Under the pieces are notes generated by a model. The model saw only the letters and a program-made list of their open reading frames with translations. It ran no database searches and was not told where the DNA came from. Made by a program: the position numbers and the translations under genes. From Paramoeba atlantica (Eukaryota; Discosea), in assembly GCA_977017575.1 (NCBI GenBank), contig CDRNVI010000099.1:1-64000 (forward strand): a stretch of 64,000 bases of DNA, written 5' to 3'. Positions 9,905 to 19,799 of the stretch are shown here, in pieces. Numbering within the stretch: position 1 is the first letter of the stretch; the number at the start of each line of letters is the position of its first letter.

Positions 9905-10446
9905 AGGGGGCTGCTGTGGTCCAAAATTGGAAAAAAAATAAAAAAAGCGGGGGCTCCATGGGGGGTTCCATGGGGGGGCATACGTCGCGAACGTTTTTTT
10001 CGATTTTTTTTGCTTTTCAAAAACGCAGGGGTGCTAAAGAGCGCAGGGAAGTGTTAAAGTATGCCGCGACGATGATTTCCCCCCCCCCCCCCTCCCCCCT
10101 GGTACGCGCAGGAGGGGTCCGACAAGGTCAAAATTTCCGAAATTTTGGGTCGACCAAAAAAAAAATTTGACCCAAAAAAAAGTAAAAATATTATTTTTCC
10201 AAAATCGACTCCTAAATAAATCTCTGCCCAAAACGTTCTCTGTCTGTACGTTTGGTAGGCTTGAATTCATACCTACGAGTGATTTCCCACGCACAAATAT
10301 CAGTTTTTTTTTTCCCTTTCGCCCTCCATATCAGATTCAGTTCTCTGAGAGCAAAATTACCCAAAAAAGACCCCATTTTTATCCGAAAAACGGCTCTTTT
10401 GGGCTATAATTTTTCCGTTTTCTTCAGCTTTCCAGGCCAAATTTTC
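9905..10446 (-). repeat. Large dispersed repeat, partial copy 2
   Basis: Reversed relative to copy 1 (GGTCCAAAATTGG, GGGGGGCATACGTCGCG, GCAGGAGGGGTCCGACAAGG, then TGATTTCCCACGCACAAATA). It is shorter than copies at 8633 and 62908 and ends at the foldback at 10447. Copies 1 and 2 therefore lie tail to tail with foldbacks at both outer ends. Confidence 0.65.
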
Positions 10447-10555
10447 CTTTTTAGGCTCTTCGTTAAACGCGGTTGTAGTTTTCAACGCGAAGCGCGCAGC
10501 ATGAGTGACTTCTAAGTTGAAAATAACCACCGCGTTTAACGAAGAGCCTAAAAAG
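10447..10555. repeat. Foldback repeat, copy 2
   Basis: A full foldback: CTTTTTAGGCTCTTCGTTAA on the left and TTAACGAAGAGCCTAAAAAG on the right, around the GCGCGCAGCATGAGTGACTT centre. The arms pair almost perfectly over more than 25 bp. Confidence 0.75.
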
Positions 10556-10616
10556 TCTCCCTCAGTTATTTGAAAAAAAAGGAACCAAAACAGTGAAAAT
10601 ATAAAGGGGAACACAG

Positions 10617-10823
10617 TAACCCAGATTGAAAGGGGCGAGGGAGATACGAAGCAACAGGCGTGGCAGATTCCCACTGAAAAGAAATGGTATCTCCCGCACG
10701 AAGTTTGTCTCCGAGCTAGAAAGCGCAAAGGCTTTTCTCGTGCGGGGAGATACCATTTCTTTTCAGTGGGAATCTGCCACGCCTGTTGCTTCGTATCTCC
10801 CTCGCCCCTTTCAATCTGGGTTA
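10617..10823. repeat. Long inverted repeat (85-bp arms)
   Basis: The left arm 10617-10701 begins TAACCCAGATTGAAAGGGGC. The right arm 10738-10823 is its reverse complement except for one extra G. A 36-nt spacer separates them. The arms contain CGTATCTCCCTC, a string seen near other repeats here. The right arm runs straight into the satellite, so it may mark the edge of the unit that was amplified. Confidence 0.85.
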
Positions 10824-12838
10824 TACGGCGGGCCGTTCGAGGCGCAGACCCGCTGGCGCGGGTGGTGCTTTACCTCGTGACAAGTAATCTTGAAGGAAAC
10901 AAGCTTCTGAAATCTTTTTTTTGAAGGACCCGCCCGGCGGGCCCTTCGAGGCGGTGCAGACCCGCTGGCGCGGGGAGTGCTTTACCTCGTGACAGGTAAT
11001 CTTGAAGGAAACAAGCTTCTGAAATCCTTTTTTTGAAGGGCCCGCCGGGCGGGCCCTTCGAGGCGGTGCAGACCTGCTGGCGCGGGGAGTGCTCTACCTC
11101 GTGACAGGTAATCTTGAAGGAAACAAGCTTCTGAAATCTTTTTTTTGAAGGACCCGCCCGGCGGGCCCTTCGAGGCGGTGCAGACCCGCTGGCGCGGGGA
11201 GTGCTTTACCTCGTGACAGGTAATCTTGAAGGAAACAAGCTTCTGAAATCCTTTTTTTGAAGGGCCCGCCGGGCGGGCCCTTCGAGGCGGTGCAGACCCG
11301 CTGGCGCGGGGAGTGCTCTACCTCGTGACAAGTAATCTTGAAGGAAACAAGCTTATGAAATCTTTTTTTTGAAGGACCCGCCCGGCGGGCCCTTCGAGGC
11401 GGTGCAGACCCGCTGGCGCGGGGAGTGCTTTACCTCGTGACAGGTAATCTTGAAGGAAACAAGCTTCTGAAATCTTTTTTTTGAAGCACCCGCCCGGCGG
11501 GCCCTTCGAGGCGGTGCAGACCCGCTGGCGCGGGGAGTGCTTTACCTCGTGGCAGGTAATCTTGAAGAAAACAAGCTTCTGAAATCTTTTTTTTGAAGGA
11601 CCCGCCCGGCGGGCCCTTCGAGGCGGTGCAGACCCGCTGGCGCGGGGAGTGCTCTACCTCGTGACAGGTAATCTTGAAGGAAACAAGCTTCTGAAATCTT
11701 TTTTTTGAAGGACCCGCCCGGCGGGCCCTTCGAGGCGGTGCAGACCCGCTGGCGCGGGGAGTGCTTTACCTCGTGACAGGTAATCTTGAAGGAAACAAGC
11801 TTCTGAAATCCTTTTTTTGAAGGGCCCGCCGGGCGGGCCCTTCGAGGCGGTGCAGACCCGCTGGCGCGGGGAGTGCTTTACCTCGTGGCAGGTAATCTTG
11901 AAGAAAACAAGCTTCTGAAATCTTTTTTTTGAAGGACCCGCCCGGCGGGCCCTTCGAGGCGGTGCAGACCCGCTGGCGCGGGGAGTGCTCTACCTCGTGA
12001 CAGGTAATCTTGAAGGAAACAAGCTTCTGAAATCTTTTTTTTGAAGGACCCGCCCGGCGGGCCCTTCGAGGCGGTGCAGACCCGCTGGCGCGGGGAGTGC
12101 TTTACCTCGTGACAGGTAATCTTGAAGGAAACAAGCTTCTGAAATCTTTTTTTTGAAGCACCCGCCCGGCGGGCCCTTCGAGGCGGTGCAGACCCGCTGG
12201 CGCGGGGAGTGCTTTACCTCGTGGCAGGTAATCTTGAAGAAAACAAGCTTCTGAAATCTTTTTTTTGAAGGACCCGCCCGGCGGGCCCTTCGAGGCGGTG
12301 CAGACCCGCTGGCGCGGGGAGTGCTTTACCTCGTGACAGGTAATCTTGAAGGAAACAAGCTTCTGAAATCCTTTTTTTGAAGGGCCCGCCGGGCGGGCCC
12401 TTCGAGGCGGTGCAGACCCGCTGGCGCGGGGAGTGCTTTACCTCGTGGCAGGTAATCTTGAAGAAAACAAGCTTCTGAAATCTTTTTTTTGAAGGACCCG
12501 CCCGGCGGGCCCTTCGAGGCGGTGCAGACCCGCTGGCGCGGGGAGTGCTTTACCTCGTGACAGGTAATCTTGAAGGAAACAAGCTTCTGAAATCCTTTTT
12601 TTGAAGGGCCCGCCGGGCGGGCCCTTCGAGGCGGTGCAGACCCGCTGGCGCGGGGAGTGCTCTACCTCGTGACAAGTAATCTTGAAGGAAACAAGCTTAT
12701 GAAATCTTTTTTTTGAAGGACCCGCCCGGCGGGCCCTTCGAGGCGGTGCAGACCCGCTGGCGCGGGGAGTGCTTTACCTCGTGACAGGTAATCTTGAAGG
12801 AAACAAGCTTCTGAAATCTTTTTTTTGAGGGGCCCGAC
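10824..12838. repeat. 112-bp satellite, about 18 tandem copies
   Basis: The unit runs from GCCCTTCGAGGCGGTGCAGA through CGCTGGCGCGGGGAGTGCT and GTAATCTTGAAGGAAACAAG to a T run and a GC palindrome. The palindrome is GGGCCCGCC-G-GGCGGGCCC or a variant reading GGACCCGCCCGG. Spacing from copy to copy is 112 bp, for example 10941, 11053, 11165 and 11277. Variants (GACCTG, GTGGCAGG with GAAGAAAAC, AAGCTTATG, GAAGCACC) recur in a mosaic. The copy at 11277 matches that at 12621, twelve units away, which points to block duplications. The array stops sharply at about 12838. Confidence 0.95.
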
Positions 12839-13187
12839 CGGCTAACATTTTGCCTCTGGGAGGTCTATGTTCGATTCTACTTACGTCTTGTTTATGTTAA
12901 GCATTGAGCCCTTTATGTTGTACTTTAATAATGCAAAAGTGCACCTATGGGCACGTTCACTGGCTCAGTGAGACGGAACCGAGGTTCCCCCAACACTTAC
13001 ACCAGGTCGTGCATACGGAACATTTCGTTCGTTGACAGTTCTTTATGTATCTCTGCTTGGTTAGCCAACAGGCATTAAGCTCAGACGCCACGTCAAGGCG
13101 AGAGATAATTGTCTGAGGACCCTCTTCTCACGAAGAAGGTATTTAAAATGAATGTGATTTTCGTATCAATTTACTCTAATTTCTTTT
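12839..13187. other. 3' flank of the Helitron
   Basis: Single-copy sequence between the satellite edge and the Helitron stop codon. On the minus strand it ends CCTCCCAGAGGCAAAATGTT followed by AG. The short CCTC/GAGG stem near this end might be the terminal hairpin of the element, but the canonical CTAG end is not seen, so the border is not fixed. Confidence 0.3.
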
Positions 13188-16100
13188 CTATTTTCCACTG
13201 TACATTTCTTGTTCCACTGTATTTCTTGTTCTTCGCTCTTTTGCCCATACCGCTTCTACCGATTCCCGGCTGACGATCTGAGCAAGTTCCGTACGAGACA
13301 GTTCAGGAGGTGTTTCGAGACCTGGAGTTGCGCACTGAATCATCCAACGGCAAACGAATAAAGCACAGTCATTGGTGCCATCATCTTGCACCAAGGTTGA
13401 GCCCTGTATAATCTCCCAGCCACGTGGTCCGTGAAAGATATTTTGCGCAACAGTTTGCACATCTAAGAGCACTTCAGTTCTTCTCCTCGGATTGTGGTTA
13501 GGCAGGGAATCGAACCAAAGTAACTTTCCGCCTTCTTTATTTTCATGCGGTACGATAACACATAGAGCGAAGTGTTGATTGAAAAAGAATGGAACGGCAG
13601 TGCGGTCAGCCAAGAAAATTCTTGTTCTTATTTCTGCCGGTAAATCCCCTACTGATGTGGCATATCTCTTAAAAATCGTAGTTGCCACAGAACTATCCAA
13701 TACTTGATATCTTTCAGACGGGCTTGAAAGTACTGAACCTAAAGTGTTTATAACTGTGTCCGGTATAAATTGTCCAGGTTGTGTCCACTGATTGTCTTGC
13801 GTCCGATCTTTTAACTGGGGTCGCGTGTAAGTTTCACTTTCGCGCGACATAGGGTATTCCCCCTTTCTTTGCAGTTTCTTTTTCGTAGATGGCGGAGGGC
13901 AACGGTACAGAGTTTTTTCAGGTACGTATTTTTCATTGCCTTCCTTCTGCGTCATACGTTTCACAAATTTCGAAACGTCGGCGTTGGGTCGCAAGTTTTC
14001 CAAGTAGCTAAAGCCTCCATCACTTCTTTCAGGGAGTAACCAAAGTTGACTCACACTTTTTACTCTTGAGAGGGCCACGTACACCGAGGCATGACATAAC
14101 ATCTTGCTGTGATAGCATGTTGGTCTGCGGTTCAAGTCTATGCAGACATTTTCTGTAAGAGTAGCTCCCTGTACTTTGTGAATGGTGTAAGAGAAGCCGC
14201 ACCCAATTTCAAGCTCATCATCAATATCACTTTTTCGAAATTCAGCCGAAAGATTTCCGTCTACTGTTGAGGCCGAGATGCCAGCTATTGAGAAGGCTGT
14301 GCAATCCAAAATTTTACCAGGCCTTCCATTTTCTTTAATGTATGAGCTTAATTCTTCTTTGGTCTTCTCGTTCTTTACAATGATTTCATCTTCAATCATT
14401 AGCGTACCATTCACTAGTCGCCTCTGCGGGCATAGGTTGACTAGGCACATCACGGGTTTCCCAGGAACAGAAAAATACCTAGCGCCTCCTATTGAGAGCT
14501 CCAATACGGACATGCCTCTTTCCTGAGCAAATTCCTGACTCCGAAGTCTTGAAAGTACTTCTTTTTCTCTGTTGGTGCTCACCAGCATGCAAGAATTCTT
14601 TGGTATCCCATCAGTAGCATACTGGGCGTTTTTTAAGAAACCCTTAAATGATGAAGCGCATAAGCTTGGATCCCGCAAGTTCATCAGCATTCTTTGATGT
14701 TCAAAGTCCTTTTCACTTGTTCCATCTGCTCTATGTTGGGTGGTAAGATTCGTAAAAACAAAATCATTGATTCCTAATGTACATGAATGGGGGCTGCAGC
14801 TAGCACCGTAGACAAGTGATGAGCCTGAAGTTCGTACTGGGGGTAATTGGAAAAAATCCCCGACCATGACTATGGAAAACCCGCCAAATATTGCTTGGCT
14901 CTCAGAAACTGCACAAAGTCTTTGATGAATTTGCCACAAAGTCTTAGTTGACACACACGATGCTTCGTCGATCAAAACGGTATCCACGCCATTGAATTTT
15001 TCTTTTAACTTTTTCAGCCTCTGAGGGTTTAGATAATCTAGGAAAGCGCTCTTACTCTTTTTACTCCACGCTGCTGGGAAACAGAATCCAGAATGTATGG
15101 TCTCCCCATTAATGTTGACAGCGCAAGCCCCCGAGTATCCGAAGGCAAGTACGGATCTTGGGCGGAAAGCGTTCTTGGCTTCCATAAAGCATCGGCTGGT
15201 TTCACTTTTACCACACCCTGGACCTCCATGTAGAAAGGCTTTGTATCCTTCTGACAATCCTATATGATTTTCTGTTTGCTTTAGTGTGTTGAGAACGAAT
15301 TGCTCTTGATCCTTATCTAACTTTTTGTCGAGAGACCTATTCCTTATATGTTTTTCACCTACACGAAAAATGAGCTCAACACTTTTGTTTATACTAAGAA
15401 CTCGGGCTTTCGAGAACGGATTCTGATTCAAACTTTCCAATACATCTTCTTGCGTTACATTATTTTGCTTGAGCTCATCAATATCATGATCAGGCGTTTG
15501 ATTTGAAATTATCCTCCTGGATTTCCCAGCTGACACCTTTATCTGAAACTTGTATGTTTTGTTGTCGAAGTTATCGCGACAGGATGTACTCATTGCGCCG
15601 ATGCTCTGAGGCGCAGCATAGCAATGATTCGTTCTCTGATCCGATGTCCATGTATCTTTCAAAAGCCTTTCTACTTGATCTTCAAGTTCAACCAAGAAAA
15701 GTTCAGTTTCAACGTTTCTTTTCTTTCCTTTCTTCGAATTTGCTTGATGTTGTGCAAGGAGATCGTTCGCTTCCTGAATTCCATCCGCAGCTTCTTTTTC
15801 TAAACACCCAGTAGCTTCTGCAACATCTTGCGCTGTTTCTGTTAAGCCTTTTGATTTCCATTCTTCATAAGTAGTAGCTTCCTGGTGCCTAAACATGTTG
15901 ATCATGCATCTTGGTTCTTCAAAGGAAGAATCCTGAATTCCGATTCTCAAGTTATTGATGATCTTAATTAAGCAAGAGCAAATTTCCGGAGGGTATTCCG
16001 TTCCTTCCACCTTTTTTCCCTCACTACACTCCTTGAGTATCTTCAAGTACTCTTTCCAGTCGCTTGGCCTATATGATATTTTCTTATCTTTTGAGAAGGG

Positions 16101-19100
16101 GCGCATAAGGGCAGAAAAATATTTCGCGTGTTTTTTTGCTAAAACAGTTGTAGAATGATCGCAATCGACATCCCGGAGATGTGACCAGTGTGGTATATAC
16201 CCTGGAGATGGGATAACATATTTGCTCCGTATTCGCTGAGTAAAAGTTTCAATCAGCGGATGTCCTTTCTTGAATGCGAATGTAGTGTTTCTTGATCTCC
16301 CTTTCTTGGTTCTACCAATTGTTTTCACTGATGATATGCGAACTCTCGCAATAGTGGCGTCGTAAAGGTAAAAATTTAAGAACTCAAGTTCTGTGCCTCG
16401 AAAGTAATAGTCCAGAGCCTTACTGCACATTTCAGTAGACCCATCATCCCTTACAATCACATCAGAGAGGCCTTCATTATCTGATATTTCGCTATCAGTC
16501 TCTGTTTCGTCTTCCTGTACTCCTGAAACGCCTTTGACCATTAATTTAGATGCCTGCCGTACATCCAAGTAGGAAACTATATGGCTGCATTCTTCCGACT
16601 CATAACCAAGGCAACAATACATGGCCAGCTGGGCCGACACTTCTTGCATTCCTAGTTGACTATTTCCAAGCCTATTGCAGAGCAACGTGTCTGCTGAATT
16701 CTCGTGCGATCTTCGGCTTCCGTATTTTTCTTTGTGTTTTGCTGCTTGAACTGCCCCAATACAAGTATTGATATCAAGCAAGTTTTTGGACAAATATTTA
16801 AAAAGATAGAAAGTAGTTATCGCTGCAACGCAAGCTGATCCGAGAAAAACAACATTTGTATTGAATCCCAGGAGGCAGGACATGATCGAATTGTATTCTG
16901 CAGTATTTTTATCCCTTGATGATCTCTTAGGCAAGTACAATAGAGGGCGAAAGTCGGGTGACATATAACCAAAGAAAGAGGGCTCTGTACTTTCAGCACG
17001 GGCCGCCATATTTTCTGAAACTGTTTTTGCCACTACTTTTCCTGGTGTAGAACTTGATTGTTCTAACAAATAAAAAGCATTCAATGGCGTAACCTGGCGT
17101 GGGTATGCATATCGGCATTTTGTTGGCGCTACACCTATATTTTTGAAACATTTCTCCGTATGCACATGCTGTTGCACAGTTGATGCAACTCGATGCTCTC
17201 TGATATCCATGGCTTTCTGATTATCGAATGGCGGGCATGCCTCTAACCCCACTCTTCCCCCGACGCTTCTCGTATCTCCTTTATCCCACGGCACGGAAAC
17301 CGTCATCCAATCAGAAACTAATTGGCTTATACTGTTTCTTTCTGATTCCATATGAATCTTTTCGGAAGCATACTCAGCGAGAGGGATGCCCCATAGAACA
17401 ATATGCATATGCAAATTTCCTCTACCTTGTGTCTCAACCACCCCAAACATTCCCTTCATAATCTTGAAAATTCCGACGGGCATTTCTTCTGAAATAGCAC
17501 TGACCGATTGGCCTGATTTTTTAAATCGTTTGTGCGGGACTACACCAAATATCGTGGTAAGTAACGCATCAATAATTAAATGAAATGTTTGCGCTGCATA
17601 TGCAGGGTGATCTCGCACTTTTTGTACTCTTTGGTACGCATCGTCAATTAGAAAATCCTCTTGCACGCTTTTTGAAGAGGCGCATAGGTATTCCAGGGTA
17701 ATTTTCATATCTGGATCGCATGGGGATACGGTGACGTAGAGTGTCGGATGACCCATGAACCCATGAATTGCCACCATTTGTTTAAAGCACGCATTCCGAG
17801 CTGCGTCGGAAAATGGAACATCACGAGTTACAATATGCAGGACATTGCATGCTTCCAACAGAAGCTTACGATTTTCCTTTCGTTGAGGGTCCTTCTGTGC
17901 CTCCTTCAACTGCACAATTATATTTTCTTTTTCCAAAAGTTTCTTTGCTTTTTTCCACATATTGGGCTTGACCCTCACACTCCGAGCTAAGGAATGGCGC
18001 CTGATTTGATCCCAATGTAAGAAACCAAAATTTCCGTTTCTGCACCAACGAGGGTCTTTTTGCAACAACAAATGCTTCAGGCCGCTGTCAGGAGTAAGGG
18101 GGCGCTTTAGGAGATTGGCAGACGCTTCAGAAAGAACTGGAAAAAGATCTGGAAACCCCATTCCCAAAATTTTGTCATTCTCGTTAAACTCGTTAGCTGC
18201 ACTTGTAACGTGAATTCTGGCATGGTGCCTTCTTTGGTCATTACCTTTTATGAGGTTTGTTAGGCTTTCGACTATCTCATCCTCAGCATTTCGTTGGGGA
18301 GGTTCACATAGTAAAACGTTTTCTACCTCCGACTTTTCTTCTTCTATCGCGTTTCGTTTATGAGCTAATAGTGAAGCTGCCACTGAAATGGCATTGTTGA
18401 CAACAGTTGCTTCTTCAAGTATTCTTTTGCTTTCGTTCACCAAATCCTCTATTCTCTGTTCCGATATGTGAATATCTGAGTAGAATACATTGTGTTCTTT
18501 AAGAAAATAAAGCCAAGCTCTTGTAGCGTCAGCCCGAACAGAGAAATATGCCTGTAGGGAAGCATCTGTTTCAGCTTTCCTTTTTGTTTGTTCACCGACA
18601 AATGTCACAAACACCCTCTGTTCAGTAGCTGGAAGAATCTGAGCTATGTCCTGAGGTCCTGTTGAAAACAATGAAATAACATGATTTCGAAATTTTTTCT
18701 CAAAATTCCGCTCATGACGAATTTCACAGAGCGTCTGGAAATTCAGAATACGGCATATGGCCGATCGTTCGACAACTCCCAATGTTGGCAAACGGAGATC
18801 TCTTAAATTCAGACCAAAGTCCCAGTCGTTCTTAAACGAAAAGTATGGGATGCCTCCTAGTCTAACGCTTTTCCTGCAACGAGAACACGAGCGCACCTCA
18901 GTACCAAACACCGCCTCCGAATCTATGCAATACAGATTTCCACCTATCGAAGACGTGTGTTTTCCTTTTAAGTTTGCATCCATGCTAGCACGAAGCATGT
19001 CACAGTCTTTTACAGGGATTCCTTCCAAAATCTCATGGGAAGGTTCAATAACCCCACACACACCACACGACGTAGCTTTAAGCTCTGTATTCCTTTGGAA

Positions 19101-19562
19101 ATTATGAAAACATTCAGCTTTTTCTTCAGACGTGCAAGGCTTCAATTCCTGCTTCCAATCCTTTGGAAACATTGGTGATCCCTGTAAAAATTTTAGTGAT
19201 GCAGATCGAGGGCATTCTTCTGCCTTTTCAATTGATGCTAGTTTCCACTTCTGTTGTATGGCATTACTTTCTTCCGTCAATGCAAATTCCTGGGAAGGAC
19301 GCGTGTTCTGGTAAATTGACTCACTCTGGCGTTCATGAGACAAAGAGGCAATTTTTACGTTATGCTCAGGGGTGGAAACATGCAGTTTCACGTTTTCCAG
19401 TGAAGCAGCACCTCTATATTTGCAGGAGGAGCATCTGAACACTCGCCTGCTAGGTAAGAAAAGCACCTTTCTATGGGATTTGTTATACGTTGCTAAGAAG
19501 GCTCTAATTTGATGAGATTCCCCTTTCTCATGCCGTAATTTGATGAGATTCCCCTTTCTCAT
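13188..19562 (-). CDS. Helitron Rep/helicase with C-terminal Ulp1-type protease
   Basis: A 2124-residue frame. In order: a C2H2-like finger (FRCSSCKYRG...H...H, about 45-70); the Helitron-like N-terminal region with GHPTLYVTVSPCDPD (~605); the HUH metal site GRGNLHMHIVLWG (~715); a Tyr-bearing stretch YLFKYLSKN (~920); a PIF1-type helicase with Walker A HGGPGCGKS (~1447), Walker B VLIDEAS (~1531), VGDFFQLPP (~1570) and YVALSR (~1830); and a C48/Ulp1-like protease with HFALCVIVP (~2000), WFDSLP (~2018) and QDDGTNDCALFVC (~2062). That gives His, Asp, Gln and Cys of a cysteine protease in family order. Rep nicks and joins strands at element ends and the helicase unwinds the donor. A protease tail of the SUMO-peptidase type is less usual than the OTU type known from some Helitrons. 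The start is within the duplicated 31 bp, so the natural N terminus probably includes 19567-19794. Confidence 0.93.
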   Translation of the reverse strand: MRKGNLIKLRHEKGESHQIRAFLATYNKSHRKVLFLPSRRVFRCSSCKYRGAASLENVKLHVSTPEHNVKIASLSHERQSESIYQNTRPSQEFALTEESNAIQQKWKLASIEKAEECPRSASLKFLQGSPMFPKDWKQELKPCTSEEKAECFHNFQRNTELKATSCGVCGVIEPSHEILEGIPVKDCDMLRASMDANLKGKHTSSIGGNLYCIDSEAVFGTEVRSCSRCRKSVRLGGIPYFSFKNDWDFGLNLRDLRLPTLGVVERSAICRILNFQTLCEIRHERNFEKKFRNHVISLFSTGPQDIAQILPATEQRVFVTFVGEQTKRKAETDASLQAYFSVRADATRAWLYFLKEHNVFYSDIHISEQRIEDLVNESKRILEEATVVNNAISVAASLLAHKRNAIEEEKSEVENVLLCEPPQRNAEDEIVESLTNLIKGNDQRRHHARIHVTSAANEFNENDKILGMGFPDLFPVLSEASANLLKRPLTPDSGLKHLLLQKDPRWCRNGNFGFLHWDQIRRHSLARSVRVKPNMWKKAKKLLEKENIIVQLKEAQKDPQRKENRKLLLEACNVLHIVTRDVPFSDAARNACFKQMVAIHGFMGHPTLYVTVSPCDPDMKITLEYLCASSKSVQEDFLIDDAYQRVQKVRDHPAYAAQTFHLIIDALLTTIFGVVPHKRFKKSGQSVSAISEEMPVGIFKIMKGMFGVVETQGRGNLHMHIVLWGIPLAEYASEKIHMESERNSISQLVSDWMTVSVPWDKGDTRSVGGRVGLEACPPFDNQKAMDIREHRVASTVQQHVHTEKCFKNIGVAPTKCRYAYPRQVTPLNAFYLLEQSSSTPGKVVAKTVSENMAARAESTEPSFFGYMSPDFRPLLYLPKRSSRDKNTAEYNSIMSCLLGFNTNVVFLGSACVAAITTFYLFKYLSKNLLDINTCIGAVQAAKHKEKYGSRRSHENSADTLLCNRLGNSQLGMQEVSAQLAMYCCLGYESEECSHIVSYLDVRQASKLMVKGVSGVQEDETETDSEISDNEGLSDVIVRDDGSTEMCSKALDYYFRGTELEFLNFYLYDATIARVRISSVKTIGRTKKGRSRNTTFAFKKGHPLIETFTQRIRSKYVIPSPGYIPHWSHLRDVDCDHSTTVLAKKHAKYFSALMRPFSKDKKISYRPSDWKEYLKILKECSEGKKVEGTEYPPEICSCLIKIINNLRIGIQDSSFEEPRCMINMFRHQEATTYEEWKSKGLTETAQDVAEATGCLEKEAADGIQEANDLLAQHQANSKKGKKRNVETELFLVELEDQVERLLKDTWTSDQRTNHCYAAPQSIGAMSTSCRDNFDNKTYKFQIKVSAGKSRRIISNQTPDHDIDELKQNNVTQEDVLESLNQNPFSKARVLSINKSVELIFRVGEKHIRNRSLDKKLDKDQEQFVLNTLKQTENHIGLSEGYKAFLHGGPGCGKSETSRCFMEAKNAFRPRSVLAFGYSGACAVNINGETIHSGFCFPAAWSKKSKSAFLDYLNPQRLKKLKEKFNGVDTVLIDEASCVSTKTLWQIHQRLCAVSESQAIFGGFSIVMVGDFFQLPPVRTSGSSLVYGASCSPHSCTLGINDFVFTNLTTQHRADGTSEKDFEHQRMLMNLRDPSLCASSFKGFLKNAQYATDGIPKNSCMLVSTNREKEVLSRLRSQEFAQERGMSVLELSIGGARYFSVPGKPVMCLVNLCPQRRLVNGTLMIEDEIIVKNEKTKEELSSYIKENGRPGKILDCTAFSIAGISASTVDGNLSAEFRKSDIDDELEIGCGFSYTIHKVQGATLTENVCIDLNRRPTCYHSKMLCHASVYVALSRVKSVSQLWLLPERSDGGFSYLENLRPNADVSKFVKRMTQKEGNEKYVPEKTLYRCPPPSTKKKLQRKGEYPMSRESETYTRPQLKDRTQDNQWTQPGQFIPDTVINTLGSVLSSPSERYQVLDSSVATTIFKRYATSVGDLPAEIRTRIFLADRTAVPFFFNQHFALCVIVPHENKEGGKLLWFDSLPNHNPRRRTEVLLDVQTVAQNIFHGPRGWEIIQGSTLVQDDGTNDCALFVCRWMIQCATPGLETPPELSRTELAQIVSRESVEAVWAKERRTRNTVEQEMYSGK

Positions 19563-19566
19563 GCCG
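19505..19566. repeat. 31-bp direct duplication in the Helitron ORF
   Basis: Two identical 31-bp copies, 19505-19535 and 19536-19566, containing GATGAGATTCCCCTTTCTCA. Since 31 is not a multiple of three, it shifts the frame between the zinc-finger segment and the main ORF. The copies are identical, so the event looks recent. Confidence 0.9.
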
Positions 19567-19794
19567 TTGAACGTTCTTTCTCACTACTTCAATATTGCAA
19601 ACATCGCACATGTAAAGTGCAACGTTAACGCTTCCTTCTACTTTCTGAACATCATACGTTTCCTCACCATCTTTGCAATGCTTCTCCCGCATGTGCCGCT
19701 TCATGTTTCTTTGCAAACTAAAGCATCCGCAAATATTGCAACGTATTTTTTGACTCTCGTGAGACGACAGGTGGGTATGTCTCTTTTTCGGCAT
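19528..19794 (-). CDS. Zinc-finger N terminus of the Helitron protein
   Basis: An 88-codon frame starting MPKKRHTHLSSHESQK. It holds two zinc fingers: CNICGCFSLQRNMKRHMREKH (C-x2-C-x12-H-x4-H) and CDVCNIEVVRKNVQRHEKGE followed by SH (C-x2-C-x12-H-x5-H). It ends RHEKGESHQITA, and the large downstream frame begins with the same RHEKGESHQI after an N-terminal MRKGNLIKL. The shared peptide comes from a 31-bp duplication. With a single copy the two frames would be one protein of about 2200 residues. The alternative, two separate proteins, is less likely because a third finger of the same type follows at once in the large frame. Confidence 0.75.
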   Translation of the reverse strand: MPKKRHTHLSSHESQKIRCNICGCFSLQRNMKRHMREKHCKDGEETYDVQKVEGSVNVALYMCDVCNIEVVRKNVQRHEKGESHQITA

Positions 19795-19799
19795 ACTAG

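Larger units (their letters stand above)
13188..19794 (-). mobile_element. Autonomous Helitron, nearly intact
   Basis: The two minus-strand frames (19528-19794 and 13188-19562) together cover a zinc-finger, HUH Rep, PIF1-like helicase and Ulp1 protease protein. A 31-bp direct duplication at 19505-19566 separates them. Coordinates given are for the coding part only. The 5' TC end and 3' hairpin ends were not located. It is flanked by a 112-bp satellite on one side and a minisatellite region on the other. Confidence 0.9.

Noticed and set aside
10824-12838. CRISPR-like regular array
   Set aside because: Units are joined head to tail with no unique spacers, no cas genes are present, and the surroundings are eukaryotic. 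It is a satellite.
13188-19794. Polinton or virus-derived element because of the Ulp1-type protease
   Set aside because: No capsid, polymerase B or packaging ATPase is present. HUH Rep plus PIF1 helicase in one protein identifies a Helitron.
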